Notes: generated by a model not told the origin, from the letters alone. DNA of 64,000 bases from Chitinophaga sp. 180180018-3 (GCF_037893185.1 NZ_CP140772.1:4588001-4652000); one strand, 5' to 3'; positions 1-8,968 are shown, counted from the stretch's first letter. A program made the numbers and translations.

Positions 1-1730
1 AGATTGAATCCCGGGAATACCTCCCACTTCGGTTGCAGGTTAATACTGGATTGTCCGTATTCATTGGTCACACGGCCTCCGTGCTCCGCATAAGCCACCG
101 GATTTACGATATCTACGTATCTGCCATAAATAACAGGCGCCCCGTCTTTTGCAGGATACTTGGGAAGAATAGTGGGCGGCACGCGGAAAATATCTTCCAG
201 TATACGGTTACCGGCGTTTCCATTGGGTCTGTTAGGGTAGAATGTATTTCTTTTGATAGCCAGCATATCCAGGAATACGGTGAACTTCTTTGATAACGTC
301 ACGGAAGTATTAGCACGGATATTATATTTATTGGAGTGATTCAATGGAATCATCCCATCCTGGTATTGGTAGTTGGCTGTAAGTGCAAAACGCGCCATGC
401 TGTTTCCTCCGCTCACACCAAGCGAGTGGCTGGTAATAGGTGCAGCCTTGTTCAGTATCTGTTTCTGCCAGTCGGTGTTAGGATACTTCACCGGATCATC
501 TCCGTTTTCAGTGTGTTTGATATCATCATCAGAGTAGAACGGCTGGTTACCGGCATTTACCTGTGCCTCATTATACATCCGCATAAATTCAGGCGCTTCA
601 ACCAGCTTCGGCATAGCAGAAGGTGTTTGCACCCCATAGTATCCGTCGTAGCTAACAGCCACTCTTCCTGCTACCCCTCGTTTTGTATTTACCAATATAA
701 CGCCATTGGCTGCGCGCGCGCCGTAAACCGCTGCCGCGGCGGCATCTTTAAGAATGGTGACACTTTCTACGGTAACAGGATCAATGTAGTTCATATCCAT
801 TGGTACGCCGTCCACTAATATGAGCGGATTGGCATTACCGGGATTCAGGGTGCTGATCCCCCTGATTTTAATGGCAGCAGCGTCGCCGCCCGGCAAGCCC
901 GATCCCTGGGTTACCTGTAGTCCGGTAACGCCGCCCTGCAGCGCCTGCGAAAGCGCGGTAATCGGTTTGCCCTCCGTTTGCCTCGCAACATTCACGGATG
1001 CAATGGAGCTGGCGATGTGTTTCTTTTGCTGTTCTGAAAGTCCTACTACCACCACTTCATCCAATGCTGCTACATTTTCTTTCAGGGAAATATTCAGTGC
1101 ATTCTGATTACGTATTGCCATATATTCCATCGGCTGATAGCCCATCTGGCTGAAGATCAGCACGGCATCCTTCTTTACACGGATTGTAAAATATCCGTCC
1201 GCATCCGTGGTAGTACCTACCCCGTTGTTTTCTTTCATCCGGATGGTTACACCGGGTAAAGCCTGTGGAGGTTCATGCGTATCGTATACCCGTCCACGTA
1301 AGAAATAGGTGGTATCTTCTACTACCGGTAACGCCCCTCCGGAGATGCTGTTTTTTACTTTTTCTCTGGGAATTATAGCTACCTGATTACGTGTAATGCG
1401 ATAGCTGAGTGCCGTGTTGGCCAGCGCCTGATCCAATACTTCGGTGATTCTCCTGTCCCGCACATCCATGGTTAACAGCGCTTCTTTCCGTACCAGTTCA
1501 TCCTTATAGAAGATACGCCAGCGGCTTTGCGATTGTATCTGGCTAAATAACTGAGGGAGGGTTCCCTGGCTTAGCTTGATGGTCAGGTGTTCGTCCTGCG
1601 ACCTGCCGGTAGCAGAAATTCCCAAAATACCGGTGAACAAAAGAATTACAGTTAGTTTCATTGTTCTGAGTAATTTAAGGGCAAGGGTATTGCCCGGCGG
1701 TACCCGCCAGAGTGCATAAATTTTTTTCAT
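1..1730 (-). CDS. SusC/RagA-type TonB-dependent outer-membrane transporter, N-terminal part (3' end off window)
   Basis: Outer-membrane, TonB-driven importer of glycans or other large ligands. About 576 N-terminal residues are visible and the C-terminal barrel is cut by the window edge. Reading from the start: a hydrophobic signal segment, a secretin/TonB short N-terminal (STN) domain around residues 45-115, a carboxypeptidase-regulatory-like beta-sandwich at about 135-210, then a TonB plug with typical SusC phrases (RGISTLNPGNANPLILVDG, YGARAANGVILV). The start at 1730 gives MKKIYALW; an internal ATG at 1661 (MKLTVILLF) gives a tighter signal peptide and could be the true start. It is the third gene after an ECF sigma factor and a FecR anti-sigma on the same strand. 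The STN domain is the element expected to signal to FecR. Any SusD partner would lie left of the window. Substrate unknown. Confidence 0.93.
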   Translation of the reverse strand, partial: MKKIYALWRVPPGNTLALKLLRTMKLTVILLFTGILGISATGRSQDEHLTIKLSQGTLPQLFSQIQSQSRWRIFYKDELVRKEALLTMDVRDRRITEVLDQALANTALSYRITRNQVAIIPREKVKNSISGGALPVVEDTTYFLRGRVYDTHEPPQALPGVTIRMKENNGVGTTTDADGYFTIRVKKDAVLIFSQMGYQPMEYMAIRNQNALNISLKENVAALDEVVVVGLSEQQKKHIASSIASVNVARQTEGKPITALSQALQGGVTGLQVTQGSGLPGGDAAAIKIRGISTLNPGNANPLILVDGVPMDMNYIDPVTVESVTILKDAAAAAVYGARAANGVILVNTKRGVAGRVAVSYDGYYGVQTPSAMPKLVEAPEFMRMYNEAQVNAGNQPFYSDDDIKHTENGDDPVKYPNTDWQKQILNKAAPITSHSLGVSGGNSMARFALTANYQYQDGMIPLNHSNKYNIRANTSVTLSKKFTVFLDMLAIKRNTFYPNRPNGNAGNRILEDIFRVPPTILPKYPAKDGAPVIYGRYVDIVNPVAYAEHGGRVTNEYGQSSINLQPKWEVFPGFN

Positions 1731-1843
1731 AACTTCGCTTCGGTTTTTTTGTTAAGCAAAAAGACAGCCTGTCCCCGTTTTGCGGAGATGAGCCACCGGA
1801 AGATGTGCCACCATCTTCCGGTTTTTTGTGTTGATATTTCTGT

Positions 1844-2968
1844 TTAGTCTTTCTCTTTAAGTATCACGCGTTGTCCTTTGTGCTCATACTGCAGGGAGTT
1901 TGTACCACAAATCACGTCAAGTACATCGTCCAGGTTATTTTCAAGATCAAGGTCGCCGGAACAGGTTTCTAACCCTGGTTGTGTTGAATCAAGTACCAAT
2001 TCTATATTATAGTAACGTGTCAGTTTTCTAAGGATATCTTTCAACGGTGTGCCGGAAAACAGCAGCCGTCCATCTTTCCAGGCGATATAAGCTGCTACAT
2101 CAACTTTACTTATTGCCAGTTTTTCTCCCAGTGTTGCCATCTCTCCCGGCTTCAACTGACGGGAACTTTTTTCGAATATCATATGCTGTGGAAGATTTAG
2201 CTGCACACTTCCGGTGACCAGCACTATGCTTTTCCGTGTATCGTCTTTATAGGCGGAAATATTAAAAGAGGTGCCCAGTACTTCTGTCTCCATATTTGAT
2301 GTATACACAAAAAAGGGAGCGCCGGCATTGGGGGCTACTTCAAAGAAAGCTTCACCTTCCAGGAATACTTCTCTTTTATTTTTATCGAAAGAAGATGGAT
2401 ACACCAGTCTGGATCCTGCGTTGAGCTGCACGACGGTACCATCTTCCAGTTGTACTTTCGAGCGCCTTCCATATGGCACGAGCAGGGTGTTATAAGCAGC
2501 AGTGGGCTGAGCAGTGCTATCGGCATTGATCGTTACCTGGTTGTTTCCATATACCAGTGAAGAATTATGTCCTTTCACCACCACTGCATTCTTCCCAAGC
2601 AACAGCCTGGTATCGCCATTATTTTCACTAACAGGTTGCGTTAATGCAAATTGTACCAGGTTGTTTTGTTGCTGATGGGGCCAGCACAGCCAGGTACCCA
2701 GGCCTCCCAGCAGCAGTAATGCGGCTGCTACGCGGAGTAATAAACGCCGGTAACTGAAACGAACGGGTATGAGCCCGCTTGCAATCTGTGCCCACAGCTG
2801 TTCTTTATCTGCAGGATCCCAGCTTTCATTCCCTGCCTGGAGGATCATGCGCCTGGTAGCATCAGCCAGCTCCTGCTGAGCAGGATCGTTGCTTTGATTA
2901 GACGTAATATGATCTTCCCCGAGTATATCTTCCAGTTTCGGGTGTTGTTTATCAGCGTTCATGCACAT
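1844..2968 (-). CDS. FecR-family anti-sigma factor
   Basis: Inner-membrane regulator that holds the neighbouring ECF sigma factor and receives the signal from the STN domain of the downstream SusC. The 374-residue protein has a cytoplasmic N-terminal part, one membrane segment around residues 77-97 (LLLRVAAALLLLGGLGTWL), then the periplasmic FecR domain (VPYGRRSKVQLEDGTVVQLNAGS, VFLEGEAFFEVAP, VLGTSFNISAY) and the C-terminal DUF4974-type STN-like domain (GTPLKDILRKLTRYYNIEL). It lies between the sigma gene (60 bp upstream) and the SusC gene (113 bp downstream), the standard order for this trio. An alternative start two codons in (MNADKQ) is possible. Family and role are secure; the signal sensed is not known. 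Confidence 0.95.
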   Translation of the reverse strand: MCMNADKQHPKLEDILGEDHITSNQSNDPAQQELADATRRMILQAGNESWDPADKEQLWAQIASGLIPVRFSYRRLLLRVAAALLLLGGLGTWLCWPHQQQNNLVQFALTQPVSENNGDTRLLLGKNAVVVKGHNSSLVYGNNQVTINADSTAQPTAAYNTLLVPYGRRSKVQLEDGTVVQLNAGSRLVYPSSFDKNKREVFLEGEAFFEVAPNAGAPFFVYTSNMETEVLGTSFNISAYKDDTRKSIVLVTGSVQLNLPQHMIFEKSSRQLKPGEMATLGEKLAISKVDVAAYIAWKDGRLLFSGTPLKDILRKLTRYYNIELVLDSTQPGLETCSGDLDLENNLDDVLDVICGTNSLQYEHKGQRVILKEKD

Positions 2969-3028
2969 GCTTTGTTATATAGAGAAGCTGACAGACAGGA
3001 TATAGACTCTCAAAAGAAAATTTTTTTT

Positions 3029-3676
3029 TCAGGAGTTACGGTGGGCGAAAACAGACATCAGTAACATGATCAGTGGCAGCAGCGGCACTTTTTCCATATT
3101 GGTACGCAGTTGTCGAAAAGCTCTGTAGGCAAGGGTTCGGCAGGTAGGGATACTTATCTTCATAATACCTGCTACTTCGTCGTAGGAAAGGTCGCAGTTA
3201 AATTTGAGGAACAATACTTCCTTCTGGCGGGAAGGCAGCGCATTCAGTTCCCTGGCCAGCCGGCCAAGCAGCTCCTGCTGATTTTCGGCAGCAATACGCT
3301 GCTGCTCGGGGTCGGGTTCATATACTATCGAAAAATAGTCATCCGCTGCATCGGGGTTTACTCTGGTGTTCTTCTTTATCGTTTGATGCAGTTTCCTCCG
3401 GAACGATCCGAGCAAATAATAGCGGATATTCACGTCAACGGCCAGGTTCCGCCGGTAGTGGTACAAATCAGTGAAAAGATCCTGAATACAATCTTTGATA
3501 GCAGCAGTATCTTTCATATACCGCAGCCCATACCGGAAAAGCATATCTCCATACATCTCATACAATACCCTGTAGGCCTGCTGATCACCATGGATAACCT
3601 GCTCCCATAAGACATTGTTTTCTGCAATAAGACGGTCCTTCAAACAGCAAATATTTAGAAGTGGTTGATAAGCCAA
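3029..3676 (-). CDS. ECF-type RNA polymerase sigma factor (Bacteroidetes family)
   Basis: Alternative sigma factor expected to drive transcription of the downstream FecR and SusC genes. In 215 residues it carries region 2 (DQQAYRVLYEMYGDMLFRYGLRYMKD, IKDCIQDLFTDLY) and region 4 with a helix-turn-helix (LPSRQKEVLFLKFNCDLSYDEVAGIMKIS). A hydrophobic tail (LPLIMLLMSVFAHR) follows region 4, as in many Bacteroidota ECF factors. The start at 3676 is the only upstream Met, but the first 20 residues are poorly family-like and the true start could be further in. It is the first gene of the trio and lies downstream of a large palindromic repeat. Regulation by the adjacent FecR is inferred from position. 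Confidence 0.94.
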   Translation of the reverse strand: MAYQPLLNICCLKDRLIAENNVLWEQVIHGDQQAYRVLYEMYGDMLFRYGLRYMKDTAAIKDCIQDLFTDLYHYRRNLAVDVNIRYYLLGSFRRKLHQTIKKNTRVNPDAADDYFSIVYEPDPEQQRIAAENQQELLGRLARELNALPSRQKEVLFLKFNCDLSYDEVAGIMKISIPTCRTLAYRAFRQLRTNMEKVPLLPLIMLLMSVFAHRNS

Positions 3677-3699
3677 GATAAAAAAGAATTACGAATTGG

Positions 3700-3791
3700 G
3701 AATATAGAATTAAGAAATAGCGGGGAGATGGTAAACGCGAGGACTAATTTTCGCGTTTACCATCTCCCCGCTATTTCTTAATTCTATATTC
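3700..3791. repeat. Long palindromic element, copy 1
   Basis: Perfect inverted repeat: arms 3700-3740 and 3751-3791 (41 bp each) around a 10-nt loop. The outer arm is A/T-rich with the AATTAAGAA motif; the inner arm carries the core GGAGATGGTAAACGCGA. It shares outer and core motifs with copies at 6960, 27216 and 31392. It lies just beyond the stop codon of the ROK kinase gene (3800) and upstream of the ECF sigma gene, both on the minus strand. It may act as a terminator or mRNA 3' stabiliser; a T-run follows some 10 nt later on the minus strand. Confidence 0.9.
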
Positions 3792-3799
3792 TCACTTTT

Positions 3800-4666
3800 T
3801 TAATTCTTCCACAGGCTTGCTGCTCCGATCAGGGCAGCAGCTTCGCCCAGGGTAGCTGTTACTATGGGGATGTCGATATTTTGTTTCAGCAGTTCTTTTT
3901 TCAGGAGGGGGAAGAACAGGTCGGAAGCATTGGCGATGTTACCGCCGATTACTACGGCTTCCGGTTGTTCGGTGCGGATAAACCAGGTGAGGAAAACAGC
4001 AAATGTGGTGGCGAATTCATCGAACAGCGTGGCTACAGCGGTATCCTCATTTATTCTTGCCACCAGGGCTTTCACATCGGGCACGGATTCATTGCGGAGT
4101 TCCTGGTAGCGTTTCACAAACCAGCGGGTGGAGAGGTAGTCTTCAGCAATACCATCCCGGAACGGAGAGCACCACAGGTTGGCGTCTTTGGCGATGCCAT
4201 TGCGGTATACGGCGGAGCCGAGTCCTGTGCCCAGCGTCAGCCCTACTACGCGCTGATAACCGCGACCGGCGCCGCTGAATACTTCACCCTGCAGAAAACA
4301 GCCGGCATCATTGATAAACCGGATCTGCGCAGGCGTAATCTCCAACTCAGCCGCCAGCAGTTCTTTTATGTTCAGGTCGTATAAGGCATCGAACTTATGC
4401 TGTCCACGCATCAAACTGATCCCCCGCTCATAATCAAACGGGCCGGGCATGCCAATGCCAATATGCCGTGTGCCATCTTCGCTGCCGGAGAATACTTCCC
4501 GGATAACAGCAGCCCAGGCTTTAATGATGTCCGTTGCCGCTCCCTGTGAATTAATACGTGTGCGGTTCCAGGATCCTTCAACTATAGACCTGGTACCGAG
4601 ATCTATCAATGCAGCCGTGATATGCGAGCCTCCGATATCTATTCCCAATGCCGTGGAATTCTTCAT
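3800..4666 (-). CDS. ROK-family sugar kinase (glucokinase-like)
   Basis: Predicted cytoplasmic ATP-dependent hexose kinase of the ROK family, 288 residues, near the usual family length. The ATP-binding start is clear (ALGIDIGGSHITAALIDL), followed by the sugar-binding and catalytic part (GIGMPGPFDYERG, FINDAGCFLQGEVFSGAG, with the Asp of NDAG as likely catalytic base), the second phosphate loop (LTLGTGLGSAVY) and the adenosine motif (VVIGGNIANAS). The ROK zinc-binding Cys cluster is absent; in its place is a short CSPFRDG stretch, as in polyphosphate/ATP glucokinase-like members. It lacks an N-terminal helix-turn-helix, so it is an enzyme and not a NagC-type repressor. It is transcribed alone, with a LacI-like operator just upstream. 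The preferred sugar cannot be read from sequence. Confidence 0.9.
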   Translation of the reverse strand: MKNSTALGIDIGGSHITAALIDLGTRSIVEGSWNRTRINSQGAATDIIKAWAAVIREVFSGSEDGTRHIGIGMPGPFDYERGISLMRGQHKFDALYDLNIKELLAAELEITPAQIRFINDAGCFLQGEVFSGAGRGYQRVVGLTLGTGLGSAVYRNGIAKDANLWCSPFRDGIAEDYLSTRWFVKRYQELRNESVPDVKALVARINEDTAVATLFDEFATTFAVFLTWFIRTEQPEAVVIGGNIANASDLFFPLLKKELLKQNIDIPIVTATLGEAAALIGAASLWKN

Positions 4667-4687
4667 AAAAAACTAAAGATAATTAAT

Positions 4688-4703
4688 GCTAAATCGTTTA
4701 AGC
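4688..4703. promoter_or_regulatory. Candidate LacI-type operator upstream of the ROK kinase
   Basis: The 16-bp sequence GCTAAATCGTTTAAGC is symmetric at 12 of 16 positions and contains AAnCGnTT, the centre typical of LacI-family operators. It ends 22 bp before the kinase start codon. No LacI-type gene lies nearby, so the regulator would act in trans. Prediction from pattern only. Confidence 0.4.
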
Positions 4704-5062
4704 TTCACAAATATAAAAAAGAATCTGGTTGATTTGCTCCGAAAAATCGTTTTAGCTGAATTTTGGTTAAATAGATTCCAATATAACGTGTTTTTCGAAA
4801 AAATCAGAAACCATGAAAAGTATTTGGGAAGAAAATATTTTGACAGATGAAAAATAATTATCAATTTTACGTCGTAATTCATTTTACAATGGAATCTGAT
4901 AATTGCTCCGGCAAATTTGTGTTGACTACCTTTATAGCTACCAACTTCAATACTTCACCCCCAGTTTTCTCATAACAACTGCCCGGCCAAATACTGATCT
5001 GACTTAACATCAGCGGTAATCCGTCCGTATATATTATTTTATCACACACTAACAACCCTACA
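4704..5062. other. AT-rich divergent intergenic region
   Basis: About 360 bp between the divergent ROK kinase and SPFH genes. It is A/T-rich with no convincing gene on either strand; short open frames here have no family features. It must hold the promoters for both genes, but I see no clear TAnnTTTG box with correct spacing. Confidence 0.5.
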
Positions 5063-6958
5063 ATGGAAAACACAGTTCTCAAGTGGGCGCTGCTCATTGG
5101 CGTGCCCATACTTTGCCTTATTCTGTATAAGGTTATTCTTCGTATATGCTTCGGCGTAGTCATTGTTCCGGAAGACCGGATCGGCCTTGTTACGAAAAAA
5201 TTTGTGCTCTTCGGTAAACAGGAATTACCGGAAGGCCGTATCCTGGCCGTCAACGGCGAAGCTGGTTTCCAGGCTCAGACACTGGCCCCCGGTGTGTATT
5301 TCTGGAAATGGATCTGGCAATACAGCGTTACATTCCAGCCCTTCACCATTATTCCTACCGGTAAAATCGGACTGGTACTGGCGAAAGACGGCTCCGAACT
5401 GGAAACCGGCGCCATCCTGGCCCGCAAAGTGCCCTGCGACTCCTTCCAGGATGCCGTGGCATTTCTGCAGAACGGTGGCCGTAAAGGCCGGCAGACTGCC
5501 ATCATTACTCCCGGATCTTATCGTATCAATACGTTCCTCTTTGAAGTGGAAATAACTGATATGCTATCGGTCCCCGAAAATGCGGTAGGCATCGTTACCA
5601 CTATGGAAGGTAAAGCCATCGAGCCCGGTTCTATCGCCGGTAAAACCATCCCTTCCCACAACAACTATCAGGATGTAGACTCCTTCCTTGAAAACGGTGG
5701 TTATAAAGGCTTACAGGAACAGGTCATTCTCGCTGGTTCCTATTTTATCAATCCCTGGTTTGCTAAACTGGAGCTGGTTAAAATGACCGAGATTTCTATC
5801 GGACATGTGGGCGTCGTGATTTCTTTTGTGGGCAACGACGGCGAAGACCTCAGCGGAGCTGAATTCAAACATGGTAACATCGTTGGTAAAGGCTATAAAG
5901 GTGTATGGGCCGAACCTTTAGGCCCCGGTAAGTACCCTATTAATCCCTATATCATGAAAGTAGAGCTGGTTCCTACCACTAACCTGGTACTGAACTGGGC
6001 TACAGCCAGAAGTGAGGCGCACCAGCTCGACAAGAACCTGTCGACCATCACCGTGAGGAGCCGCGACGGTTTTACCTTCAACCTGGATGTAGCGCAAATC
6101 ATCCACATTCCTACCAACGAAGCGCCGAAAGTTATTGCCCGCTTCGGTAACATGGGCAACCTGGTAACACAGGTACTGGAACCCACTATCGGTAACTATT
6201 TCCGTAACTCGGCCCAGGGATCGGATGTAATCAGTTTCCTCTCCAGCCGTAAGGAACGCCAGAATTCCGCCAAGGAGCATATCGGCCAGGTGCTGGATCA
6301 GTACAACGTTTTCGGCGTCGATACTCTTATCGGGGATATCGTTCCTCCCGAAACACTGATGAAAACCCTCACCGACCGTAAGATTGCGGAAGAACAAAAA
6401 GTGACCTACGATACCGAACGACTGGCCCAGGAAACCAGGCAGGCGCTGGAAAAAGAAACCGCTATTGCCGAAATGCAGAAGGAAATCGTTAAAGCCGACC
6501 AGGGTGTATGGATCGCTGAACGTCATGCCGACGCCTCCGTGAAAAAAGCTACCGGTGACGCCAACAGCGTACGGCTTCAGGCCAACGCCGAAAGCGACCG
6601 TATGAAACTGCTCGCCGCCGGTGAAGCCGAAAAAGTAAGACTGCTCGCAAAAGCAGAAGCAGAGCGCACTGAATTGACTGCCAGAGCCGACGCAGAAAAA
6701 ATTGCCCTTACAGGTAAAGCAGAGGCTGAAAAGATCCTCGCTATCGGCCAATCCAGCGCCGAATCCTATAAACTGGCCGTTGAGGCAATGGGTGGCAACA
6801 ACTTCACCCAGCTGAAAGTAATGGAAGCAATCGGCTCTCAACAGATCCGTATCATGCCGGATGTACTCATCGGCAACGGCGATGGCGCCAACGGCCCTAT
6901 CAGCGGATTACTGGGCCTGCGACTGCTGGAAGAAGTAGCGAAGAAGAAAGAAGAATAG
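5063..6958 (+). CDS. Flotillin-like SPFH/band-7 membrane protein with four N-terminal repeats
   Basis: Membrane-anchored scaffold protein of the SPFH (band 7) superfamily, 631 residues. It has an N-terminal membrane segment at about residues 8-35, then four tandem related units of 60-75 residues (about 34-94, 95-167, 168-243, 244-306), each with a GLV or GVV core and a PG-x-Y-x-I/F-N-like turn (TPGSYRIN, LAGSYFIN, GPGKYPIN). The SPFH domain follows (TVRSRDGFTFNLDVAQIIHIP) and the C-terminal 430-590 region is an Ala/Glu/Lys-rich coiled coil (AEAERTELTARADAEKIAL). Such proteins organise membrane microdomains and often act with NfeD-like proteins, but none is adjacent. Its stop codon sits at the left edge of palindromic element copy 2. 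The repeated N-terminal units are the unusual point. Confidence 0.9.
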   Translation: MENTVLKWALLIGVPILCLILYKVILRICFGVVIVPEDRIGLVTKKFVLFGKQELPEGRILAVNGEAGFQAQTLAPGVYFWKWIWQYSVTFQPFTIIPTGKIGLVLAKDGSELETGAILARKVPCDSFQDAVAFLQNGGRKGRQTAIITPGSYRINTFLFEVEITDMLSVPENAVGIVTTMEGKAIEPGSIAGKTIPSHNNYQDVDSFLENGGYKGLQEQVILAGSYFINPWFAKLELVKMTEISIGHVGVVISFVGNDGEDLSGAEFKHGNIVGKGYKGVWAEPLGPGKYPINPYIMKVELVPTTNLVLNWATARSEAHQLDKNLSTITVRSRDGFTFNLDVAQIIHIPTNEAPKVIARFGNMGNLVTQVLEPTIGNYFRNSAQGSDVISFLSSRKERQNSAKEHIGQVLDQYNVFGVDTLIGDIVPPETLMKTLTDRKIAEEQKVTYDTERLAQETRQALEKETAIAEMQKEIVKADQGVWIAERHADASVKKATGDANSVRLQANAESDRMKLLAAGEAEKVRLLAKAEAERTELTARADAEKIALTGKAEAEKILAIGQSSAESYKLAVEAMGGNNFTQLKVMEAIGSQQIRIMPDVLIGNGDGANGPISGLLGLRLLEEVAKKKEE

Positions 6959-6959
6959 G

Positions 6960-7048
6960 GAATAGGGAATTAAGAATGAAAAGCGGAGACCTTAGCGAAT
7001 CTGGAAAGTTCGCTAAGGTCTCCGCTTTTCATTCTTAATTCCCTATTC
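6960..7048. repeat. Long palindromic element, copy 2
   Basis: Perfect inverted repeat: 40-bp arms 6960-6999 and 7009-7048 with a 9-nt loop. Outer arm has GAATTAAGAATG, inner core AGCGGAGACCTTAGCGAA, which is a diverged version of the core in the other copies. It lies between two convergent genes: it begins one base after the SPFH stop and its right end runs into the last codons of the DoxX gene. Likely works as a bidirectional 3' hairpin for both transcripts. Confidence 0.9.
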
Positions 7049-7438
7049 CTTATTCTTAATTCGATCTATGCTGTATGGCCCCGGCCCAAAATAAGCCAGC
7101 AGCAATGCTCCTCCCAATATGGCCACATTTTTCATGAACATTGCCATTTGCATTTGCTGTTGCATGGGATCTGATATACCCCAGAATTTATGCATGGCGA
7201 ATGATACCGGGATGATAAAGATTACTATCAGCCAGGCTCCATATTTTACTTTATAACCCAACAAGATACTGATGGCGCCCAGGAAGGCCAGCAAACCGGC
7301 CAGCGGTACCATTACCTTAGCCATCGGCACACCTGCCGCCGCTGCGTAGTCGGCCCCCGCACCCATCAGGTGATTCAGACCAGACATCAGGAAAATGAGG
7401 GCAAACAGGATCCTGCCCAATAGAGGAAGTACTTTCAT
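7043..7438 (-). CDS. DoxX-family integral membrane protein
   Basis: Small inner-membrane protein of the DoxX family, 131 residues with four predicted helices (LLGRILFALIFLMSGLNHL, VMVPLAGLLAFLGAISILL, YGAWLIVIFIIPVSFAM, AILGGALLLAYFG). Members are linked to thiol or oxidative-stress homeostasis and some to quinone metabolism; the exact activity here is unknown. It is divergent from an HxlR regulator 138 bp away, a common pairing in which the regulator responds to reactive electrophiles and controls the DoxX gene. Its last residues (IKNKE) and stop codon are encoded by the AATTAAGAATAAGGAATAG arm sequence of palindromic element copy 2, suggesting that the element replaced the original 3' end. 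Confidence 0.9.
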   Translation of the reverse strand: MKVLPLLGRILFALIFLMSGLNHLMGAGADYAAAAGVPMAKVMVPLAGLLAFLGAISILLGYKVKYGAWLIVIFIIPVSFAMHKFWGISDPMQQQMQMAMFMKNVAILGGALLLAYFGPGPYSIDRIKNKE

Positions 7439-7509
7439 ATTTAACGGATTTTATTAATACAACAAACGTAAAGCGAAATAGGTTGGAATGGAACAGAGTA
7501 ACCAAAAGG

Positions 7510-7529
7510 ATAGTACTTTCCTCTACTAT
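7510..7529. promoter_or_regulatory. Candidate HxlR operator
   Basis: Inverted repeat ATAGTA-N8-TACTAT in the doxX/hxlR divergent promoter region. A promoter-like TATCTTTA box (7546-7553) follows it on the plus strand before hxlR. The spacing is compatible with a dimeric winged-helix repressor controlling both genes. Pattern-based only. Confidence 0.45.
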
Positions 7530-7576
7530 AGCAGGGCTTTATGTATCTTTAGGATAGAAATGTAAAAAGAAGATGT

Positions 7577-7981
7577 ATGCGAAAAGAAAACTCTTCCAAT
7601 GCGATCAATGGCAGGCAGCTGCGTGGCGACTGTGGCACCGCCTATACGCTGTCTCTTATTGGTGGCCGCTGGAAAGCCAGCATACTGTGGCGGTTGCTGG
7701 ATGGGAAACTGCGCTATAACGAACTGAAGAAATCCATTTCCGGCGTTTCTGAAAGGGTACTGGTATTACAGCTGAGAGAGCTTGAAAACGATCAGCTCAT
7801 TAAGCGGATCGTATATCCCGAAGTGCCTCCCAGAGTAGAATATGAGCTAACCCCGCTGGGATGGAGTATGGAGGGGCTGCTGCAACACATCTCCGACTGG
7901 GGCACAGCACACAGAAAAGCAGCCATGGCTCCGAAGAAAACATCCACTGTCTCCGAAACAGCCATGGCCGATAAAGGTTAA
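7577..7981 (+). CDS. HxlR-family winged-helix transcriptional regulator
   Basis: DNA-binding regulator, 134 residues, with the full HxlR signature: an N-terminal Cys in CGTAYTLSLIGGRWK, the recognition region LRYNELKKSISGVSERVLVLQLRELE and the wing (RIVYPEVPPRVEYELTPLG). The single Cys near the start is the residue that senses electrophiles or disulfide stress in related proteins (HypR/YodB type). It is divergent from doxX, which is its probable target. The stop codon overlaps the convergent oxidoreductase gene by 4 bp. Confidence 0.93.
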   Translation: MRKENSSNAINGRQLRGDCGTAYTLSLIGGRWKASILWRLLDGKLRYNELKKSISGVSERVLVLQLRELENDQLIKRIVYPEVPPRVEYELTPLGWSMEGLLQHISDWGTAHRKAAMAPKKTSTVSETAMADKG

Positions 7982-8865
7982 TTGATTAGCCCGGCATCTT
8001 CCAAAGCACCGGATGCCAGGGCCGTCCAGTCGGCATCATGTACATCCTTAGCCAGGATAGTAGTTAACCTCGACTGTACCAGGTTCGCCAATGGCATCGG
8101 GGTATATGACCTTCGCGCAGTTTGCAGCACGAGATCCATATCTTTTAACCCTAAGGCCGCACTAAACGACGGGCTGCCTGTAAACTTACGATCCAGTATC
8201 ATGGCCCCATAATTCCTGAAGATGGGGCTGGCAAATAATGTAGTGGTCAGCATTTCATAGGCCGCCCGGGGATCCAGTCCGTTTTTTTCCGCCAGTGCAA
8301 AAGATTCTGCCATCATCTCCAGGGCGCCGGCAATCATGAAATTGCCGATCAGTTTCAATACGTTTGCTGCTCCCGGATCTTCCCCCATATCAAAAACGTT
8401 CTTCGCAAATCCTGCTTCCAGCAAGGGTTTGATCCTGGCTTTTGCAGCAACAGCTCCTGAAACGACCGCGTTACCCATCCGGGCCGCTGCCGCATCAGGT
8501 CTTGCAAAAACAGGTGCGGCTACAAAAGTCACTCCGTGTTCCGCATGCCTGGCAGATAAAGCCCGCGAAATATCCGGCGATACAGTGCTCATGGAAACAT
8601 GAACACCACCCGCTCCTAACGCTTTTAACAGCGCATCTGTTGTCACCGCTTCCAGCGCTTTGTCGTCCGCGATCAGGCTCATTACAATACCTCCTTTCGT
8701 TGCTGTTTCTTCAGGGCTGTTCACCAATACCGCGCCCAACTGCTCCAGGGGTAATGCTTTTTCACGTGTACGGTTGTAAATCCGCAAGGGATATCCTGCC
8801 TTCAGCAGATTTTCTGCAATGGGATATCCCAGATGCCCTGTTCCGATAAATCCTATAGTGTCCAT
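7978..8865 (-). CDS. NAD(P)-dependent beta-hydroxyacid dehydrogenase-like oxidoreductase
   Basis: Cytoplasmic oxidoreductase of the 3-hydroxyisobutyrate dehydrogenase/glyoxylate reductase superfamily, 295 residues. It has a Rossmann start (IGFIGTGHLGYPIAENLLKAG), followed by the NRT that usually favours NADP(H), the substrate motif region (SMSTVSPDISRAL in place of the usual DxSTxSP), and the helical C-terminal domain with the catalytic-lysine region (VLKLIGNFMIAGALEMMAESFALAEKNGL, where K-x-x-x-N is kept). The specific substrate is unknown; imine reductase-type and glyoxylate reductase-type relatives are possible. It is convergent with hxlR and may be co-regulated only by chance. Confidence 0.88.
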   Translation of the reverse strand: MDTIGFIGTGHLGYPIAENLLKAGYPLRIYNRTREKALPLEQLGAVLVNSPEETATKGGIVMSLIADDKALEAVTTDALLKALGAGGVHVSMSTVSPDISRALSARHAEHGVTFVAAPVFARPDAAAARMGNAVVSGAVAAKARIKPLLEAGFAKNVFDMGEDPGAANVLKLIGNFMIAGALEMMAESFALAEKNGLDPRAAYEMLTTTLFASPIFRNYGAMILDRKFTGSPSFSAALGLKDMDLVLQTARRSYTPMPLANLVQSRLTTILAKDVHDADWTALASGALEDAGLIN

Positions 8866-8968
8866 ATACTTGCTGTTAATGGTTTGTAACTGATAACGTT
8901 TGTGGCGGATTATTTGTTGCGGTGATAGTTTTTCTTATATTTCCTTATAATTCCTAATCCCTTTTATC

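Noticed and set aside
3700..3791. Simple intrinsic terminator
   Set aside because: Arms of 41 bp with a family-wide conserved core are far longer than needed, and similar copies occur in three other places; termination may still be a side effect.
5918..6841. A 307-codon open frame opposite the SPFH gene
   Set aside because: Phe/Gly/Val-rich reverse image of the coiled-coil coding region, no start context or domains.
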